Of a stretch of DNA of 64,000 bases, positions 46,862-64,000 are shown in pieces. Position 1 is the stretch's first letter. Each line of letters opens with the position of its first letter. Location: NCBI RefSeq assembly GCF_021917145.1, contig NW_025813696.1, forward strand, positions 427,607-491,606. Reading direction: 5' to 3'. A program made the position numbers and the translations under genes. The notes beneath the pieces were generated by a model. That model searched no databases, was not told where the DNA came from, and saw nothing but the letters and a program-made list of their open reading frames with translations. This stretch comes from Hypomesus transpacificus (Eukaryota > Chordata > Actinopteri > Osmeriformes > Osmeridae).

Positions 46862-48000
46862 AGAGAGAGGTGATGGTGTGCTGGCAGTGTGCCAGTCTTG
46901 GACCTCCTACCTCATCTGAACGGCAGAATCTCAGTTCTTAAAGAGAGGAAACAGTCTGCGGTCCTTCAGTATAAACTATAAACCCTCAGTCTGCTGCTGG
47001 AGGTCATTAAAGACTGAAGGAGAATGCTCAGGATCATTAAAATCCCTCCCTCTCTCTTCCCGTACTTACCCAGTCTGGTCCTGGGGCGGCGTTAAAGAAT
47101 TCAAACACAGTGTTTTTTCAACCTCTGACTTCAAGTTTATGTTAAAAAGATTGTGATAGAGGGAAAATGAATAGAAATGTCTCAGGTTGTCCAAATAGCT
47201 ATATCAACAAAGATGTTACCATAAACCATGACGAATCTGATGAAGACATTATGTTCTGCACAATGTAAAACTGTACTGTAGCTTCCCATGTTTGGGAATA
47301 GAAGGCAGTGAGAACACACATTTCTCAGTCCGCTTGCCAGGTTGGGTGTAATTCCTCTTATGTAGCCTAAACACAAGCCCCTCCTGACGTGTGTAGCAAT
47401 CACAAGACACTGACACCATAGGAGGGTTTCAGGGATAGTGGCAACCAGTGTTTGTTTGTTTTTAAAGGAATGGTGAGGATCAGATTATGCATATGCTTTC
47501 ATTGTTCTGTTTTCATTCTCACCAGATTGCAAGATGGGTGTGTTTGTGAGATTAGATTACAGTAAAACCTTAATCTGCCCAGCCCTACCAGCCCCATGTT
47601 ACTCTTTGTAGCCCGCCCTCGGATATAACCCCTCTGGAATACTATTAGAATATTGTGTTTGTGTGTGGTAGAGAGAACATTTTTGTGAAAGAGTGTGGAT
47701 TTGTAGGGTATAGAGAATGTTTATGTGGGAAGGGGAGAGAGAACGTGTGTGTGTGTGTGTACCATGGTATCTACGGCACCATGGTATCTACTCCCCACGT
47801 GCAAATATTGCTAAATGGGCTGAAACATGGACTCAGTTTAAAGACTATTTGAGAAAGGCCAACATCAAACTGACATCAGGAAGCATAACGTACTATGTGA
47901 CCCAAGACTGTGACAGGCTTCAGAAACCATACATGCATACTGTACCGTAGATACAATACAGACATATATTCAGTACATACATACATACATACATATATTC
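44986..48000. other. Intergenic DNA between ly6 and tmem200
   Basis: No gene recognised. It holds a T/G homopolymer junction near 45930-45958, a (GT)n of about 20 units at 46818-46858, and a CATA run near 47978. Short open frames have no family resemblance. Confidence 0.6.
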
Positions 48001-48020
48001 AAGTTGACTTGATGACATGA

Positions 48021-48026
48021 TTTATT
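48021..48026 (-). terminator. tmem200-type gene poly(A) signal
   Basis: A minus-strand AATAAA about 190 bases beyond the stop codon. Confidence 0.6.
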
Positions 48027-48211
48027 GAGAATAAAGCACCAGCTGGAACACAGCCGTAATGTGCGAGTTGTTAGGATTAGGGTTAGAGTTGTTCCTCAGG
48101 ATTAACTTCTGTTTAGTTTAGGATGAACTGAACTCAGAAAGACAGCAGGCAGCAGGCAGGTGAGGGTCACTGGGCTGCATCAGTGTAGGGCAGAGGAGGC
48201 CTGGGTAAGTT

Positions 48212-50629
<2,418 letters not shown>

Positions 50630-50630
<1 letters not shown>

Positions 50631-52166
50631 CACAGGCAGTGTGCATCCTTTATTCCATTCACTCAAATTCCATCTGACCATCAACTTCACAAAGAAAAAA
50701 TGAATATCTGAATCCCTTAAAAACTACATACATATCTCCTTTTGAAGAAAAAAAGTAATATTATGTACATATTCTAACTCACCGAACTGAGATACATGTA
50801 TTATATTACCCAGGCAAAAAATGCTTTATATTACACAGGCAAAAAATGCTTAACATTTTTACAAACTTTTTACATTGAGGTGCAAAGCATTTTTTTTTTA
50901 TTCTGTAAACACTCCTTAGAGATGATCATTTATTATTTGCACCAACTGACTGGAGGTTGGGTTAGGGTTATTCACTAATGCAGGTTGTCAGTTCAAATGA
51001 AGCTTCGCGTCTGTGCCAGATTTACATCACCATAGAAACACCTAAAATAACTATAAACTATATTCATTAAAACAAGGAGTCATCTGCATATTCAAATTAA
51101 TCAACATTCATTAACTGACATAAAATTCAAAGAAGCCATTTTTCTTTTCTTTAGCTGTCCCAAGCTGCCTGCTTGTCTTCTGGTTGATCACATAGCATTA
51201 TCCTCTCAACATAAACAGCAGGAGAAACATGAAGGAGCAGTCACAAAATGACATCCTCATATATAAACACACCCGCACACACACACACACACGCCTGTAT
51301 TGTCTACGATCCCTCCTCCCCCCTTCTGCTGTGTTGCTCACAGTTGCCCCCTGCTGTTTCACCAGCAGCTCTGCTGCCCCCTGCTGTTTCACCAGCAGCT
51401 CTGCTGCCCCCTGCTGTTTCACCAGCAGCTCTGCTGCCCCCTGCCGTTTCACCAGCAGCTCTGCTGCCCCCTGCTGTTTCACCAACAGCTTTGCTGTCCC
51501 CTGCTGTTTCACCAACAGCTCTGACCACAACGCTCTAGCTTTTTCTTGCAGCCATAAATAACAAATATTCAAGTAAAAGCAAAATATTATGAACATAACT
51601 TCTTCCATTTGTTCAGTGCTAGGCAACATTTCGTTTTAATAGAAAATTAGACCAAATTCATTATCACTATAACATTTATATGAAATCGAACCCAATGTTA
51701 TTCAGCACTTAAAAGCCTCAAAAGGTGCCAGCAAGTAAATTCTTGATCATCCAGAAAACATTCAAATAAATTAAAGAGATCTTTGTTCCAGTACGTCCCT
51801 CCTGTAGAAGGTGTGTCTGTTAGAGGTCTTGTCTGGTCTCCATTCCTGTAATGCAAGGTCACCCAGCCACACAGTCTACTGGGTCGTTTTTTCCTTGACT
51901 GAGCGTCAGAAACCTCGGACATGAGGACCCTGGAGATGTCTCCCTGGTCTCTCCTCATGAGGACCCTGGAGATGTCTCCCTGGTCTCTCCTCATGAGGAC
52001 CCTGGAGATGTTTCCCTGGTCTCTCCTCATGAGGACCCTGGAGATGTTTCCCTGGTCTCTCCTCATGAGGACCCTGGAGATGTCTCCCTGGTCTCTCCTC
52101 ATGAGGACCCTGGAGATGTTTCCCTGGTCTCTCCTCATGAGGACCCTGGAGACGTCTCCCTGGTCT
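50630..52166 (-). other. l3mbtl3: l3mbtl3 3' untranslated region
   Basis: The region runs from the stop at 52167 to a minus-strand AATAAA at 50654-50649. It contains two minisatellites, at 51335-51525 and 51925-52172. Confidence 0.6.
51335..51525 (-). repeat. 30-bp minisatellite, 6 copies, in l3mbtl3 3' UTR
   Basis: Six copies of a unit with core CCCCTGCTGTTTCACCAGCA (+ strand). The unit contains a CTGCTG/CAGCAG inverted pair that could form short hairpins. Confidence 0.94.

Positions 52167-52172
<6 letters not shown>
51925..52172 (-). repeat. l3mbtl3: 36-bp minisatellite, 7 copies, starting at the l3mbtl3 stop codon
   Basis: Seven 36-base units, core GAGGAGAGACCAGGGAGACR in gene sense. The coding end reads GACGAGGAGTAGAGACCAGG, so the first unit overlaps the last two codons and the stop; later units lack the T that makes TAG. 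Confidence 0.93.
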
Positions 52173-61134
<8,962 letters not shown>

Positions 61135-61159
61135 CTCTCCCTGCTCCACTCCCCACCTG

Positions 61160-61420
61160 GAACCAGAACATCACACACCTCAGCTACCACACCATCACAC
61201 ACCATCACACACCATCACACACCATCACACACCTGAGCTACGACACCATCACACACCTGAGCTACGACACCATCACACACCATCACACACCTCAGCTACG
61301 ACACCATCACACACCTCAGCTACGACACCATCACACACCTCAGCTACGACACCATCACACACCTCAGCTACGACACCATCACACACCTCAGCTACCACAC
61401 CATCACACACCTGAGCTGAG
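61160..61420 (-). repeat. 24-bp minisatellite before the first coding exon of l3mbtl3
   Basis: Units of CACCATCACACACCTCAGCT begin about ten bases from the acceptor (GGTTCCAG|GTGGGG, exon start 61156). Confidence 0.94.
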
Positions 61421-63049
61421 CAAGTGTGTCCCACATGTTACTTGTGACAACACAAACAAGTCGAGACACTGCAGAGGGGAGCACCAGTGAGTGTGTGACT
61501 GCTAAAGCCAAGAATGCTGTGACAAGGCTGAGGCATCTCCTTGACATCCAGATGTTGTAGGACAACAGCACAGTCCACTGGTGTGAAGGGGCCTTTCTTT
61601 CACCATTTAGATTAGCTGGATGGTTTCATAAAGCAGCTCTGGCACTGCAGGCCTCAGCCATAACCCTGAACAATGAAAAGCGCTGATTTAAATAATCGCA
61701 AGAAGGATCATCACTAAATTCGTATAACTAACACAGTACCTACATTTTAGAACCGACAGCTACCTGCCCAATTCTACCAGCGCGTGTTAAGTGAAGTCCA
61801 ACAGCCGCATCACCGCTAGAGGGAGACTGTGGGTTGACTATTGCAAAATACACCATGCACTTCCAATTCCAGACAAAACAATCAATATTTTAGTTTTACA
61901 GGTGTAATGACACAAACATATAAGTACAAACGTATACATAACCAGTCACCCAATTATATACTGTTGTGAAACAACAGCAAGGGTGTTTCAAATACAAGTT
62001 AAAGTAACAAGTTCGTCTTTTCCTTGTTTTAACGATATCTCAAAAAATAGATTGTTTGCACCAACACGGACTGCTTATATTCAATATAATATCTCTGTTT
62101 AAATGAAAAACCTATGTTCTTTACTAAATGATCGTCGTTAAAGACATTTTGATCAAAATAATATCACGATATAACGTTTTTGTCTCGACGCGTGTTCATC
62201 TCTCTTTTTCGAAAAAATGACGGTTGAAGTGACTGTTGTATACCCTAACAAAGTCAACTACAGTATGACCTGTTTGACAGCTGTTGATTTACGTTTCCAA
62301 GTTAAAACCTCGAATTTATTCTGACCATAAATAAAGTGCATGTAAGAGCGCCCATGATTAGCATTCGTCTTATACAAAATGGCGGAGCATTGAAAGAGGC
62401 CACCAACACGTTTAAACTATATAAATTACTGAAGTTATCGGTTTTAACAAGTGATGCAGAGCCACGGCCTGTCTAATGAAGTCAATTGTATACCTTGTGG
62501 TTTACAGATTTGGTGTTTTCCCTCACCATAGTCATTTTCTTTACTTTCCCCTTGTCACGGAATGTCAGCCCAGCTTACTAGCTCCTAGCTAGATGTCAGA
62601 AAGCTACATCCAGACAGTCCAGTCAATAGCAACGCTAGCTAGCCAGCTAACCGCTCTCTGGCTAGCTCACAGTTCTATTCGTACTAGTGGTAGCTAGCTA
62701 TTGCGATAGCATTGTGGCTTGATGTGCCGAGTTAAGGACAATCTTTAATAAATAAGTTTCCCGGTATTTAACGGGGGAAAAATTCATCTCAACAGACTTC
62801 AAATTAGTTTGCATAAAATAGTCAATACTCACCAATACAATGTGTTATTTGTTACACGTTAAATGAGAGATTTGCTTGCTTTATTTCTTCAATAGAAACT
62901 TGATTCACCAATTTATCTATACCGTTCCAAATCACAGTTAGTCTAAATAAAATCCTCCCTTTCAAACGAAGACTGCTATATCAGTTTTACTGTTGTTTCT
63001 ATTGAGTAATAAAAGTGTGCGACGTTATTGCTGTAAATAATGGTACTCA

Positions 63050-63125
63050 CCTCGTTCTGTTTTAACTCTTATTTGGAGCTGGTCGGTGTTGTGAAGCGCA
63101 TGCGTGCAGTATGCGCCGTCTGCCA
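63050..63125 (-). promoter_or_regulatory. l3mbtl3: Probable l3mbtl3 first exon and promoter
   Basis: A minus-strand donor AACGAG|GTGAGTACC lies near 63051, and an NRF1-like GCGCATGCG is at 63096-63104 in a locally CpG-richer patch. This fits a noncoding first exon joined to the coding exon at 61156. Confidence 0.5.
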
Positions 63126-64000
63126 ACTTTGGACCTCGGAACTCCGGAAAACTTCAGCAACTACTGGAACATGCACCTCACGATGAAGGTTGAAAATAAC
63201 TGGTAATCATGTATTGTACTCGCCAATGTCTCTGCAGTTCTTTTAAACTAGCCTACCAAATCCCCAGAAACTGTCAGGGAGCGGACTTCCAGCGGGATCT
63301 CTCCTCGCGCGCTATTTCCATTGTGGTCAAATTATAGGCGGTCGCATGATGGCATTTTGTACTCTATATGCTCTTCCCATGAACTTCTGATGCTATGAGC
63401 ACTGTATTGTTGGTTAAAAATGCCACATTAAGAATGATCTAGGCGAGACAGAAGGCCAGATAAAATCACCGCGCGGCACGTAGCCTGCCTAAATCCAAGA
63501 CGGTAAAACGTGACCTTGATAACTGTTAATGTAGCGTTACATTGTGAATTGATCGCTGTTCAGTCGCTGGTCCGTATCTAGACATGGTGTTGTTTTAGCC
63601 AACAGAATGAAAATCGTTGCTTGTTTACCCATAGCCTATCACAGACACTGTTTGCGTCAAGCCCCAGCAGCCGTCTCTTTGAAAATAGAAACAAATGTAT
63701 TTAGACATAGGCCTACCTTTCAGAAACACATTTACAATCAAGTTATACTGTATCAATACTATGTGAAGGATGTCGCCTTTAAATAATCCACCTGGGATTC
63801 CTAACATTAACGCTAGACGGCGGTATAAACTCGGCTGATCGATAGAAATTGCTCGTCCAGACCAGTCTACATTAATTGCAACAAAACATCAGATGCAAAC
63901 CATGACATGGCATTCAAAGTCAAAGTGGCCGATACAAGGGTAAGATTGTGTAAAGGAGATTAGTTTAAGAAAAGCAGCTTTATGAGCTCGCGAGATTATG
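63126..64000. other. Intergenic DNA at the right edge
   Basis: I see no gene, repeat array or mobile element here. Confidence 0.55.

Overview
The window is nuclear DNA of a bony vertebrate, almost certainly a teleost fish. It has multi-exon genes with GT-AG introns, vertebrate-specific families, CA/GA microsatellites and hAT-type DNA transposon remnants, and no bacterial gene organisation. I rebuilt eight protein-coding genes by following reading frame and splice phase from exon to exon and comparing with remembered vertebrate orthologues. I ran no database search.

Layout, left to right: rpp38 (+, RNase P/MRP subunit, 2002-2883); nmt2 (-, N-myristoyltransferase, 9264 down to 4936); fam171a1 (-, astroprincin, 26132 down to 11098); an spsb-type SPRY/SOCS-box gene (+, 27932-28972); msh5 (+, meiotic MutS homologue, 31023-41941, 25 coding exons); a small GPI-type Ly6/uPAR gene (-, 44985 down to 42298); a single-coding-exon tmem200-type gene (-, 48979 down to 48212); and l3mbtl3 (-, MBT-repeat chromatin reader, 61134 down to 52167, 21 coding exons). 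The rebuilt lengths are 293 aa for rpp38, 491 for nmt2, 891 for fam171a1, 298 for spsb, 813 for msh5, 140 for ly6, 255 for tmem200 and 850 for l3mbtl3. Every exon junction closes in phase. The trio rpp38-nmt2-fam171a1 matches human 10p13. msh5 with a ly6 gene recalls the MHC class III region, and tmem200 next to l3mbtl3 matches the TMEM200/L3MBTL paralogon on human 6q23 and 18p11. The genes act in unrelated processes, so this is conserved synteny, not an operon-like unit.

The striking feature is the density and placement of minisatellites. About thirty tandem arrays lie in the introns, and many begin at, or within a few bases of, an exon edge. In at least six places the repeat unit contains the end of an exon plus its splice site, so the donor or acceptor itself is present in 3 to 16 tandem copies: fam171a1 exon 6; msh5 exons 5, 12 and 14 (both sides); ly6 exon 2; l3mbtl3 exon 15. 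A seventh array starts at the l3mbtl3 stop codon. Some copies stay in frame and predict proteins differing by exact 10- or 16-residue steps. I regard this as the main candidate for something undescribed. Other notable items are nonautonomous hAT elements with clear target-site duplications in msh5 intron 1, a GC-AG intron directly after the Walker A exon of msh5, and tail-to-tail gene pairs with touching or overlapping 3' UTRs.
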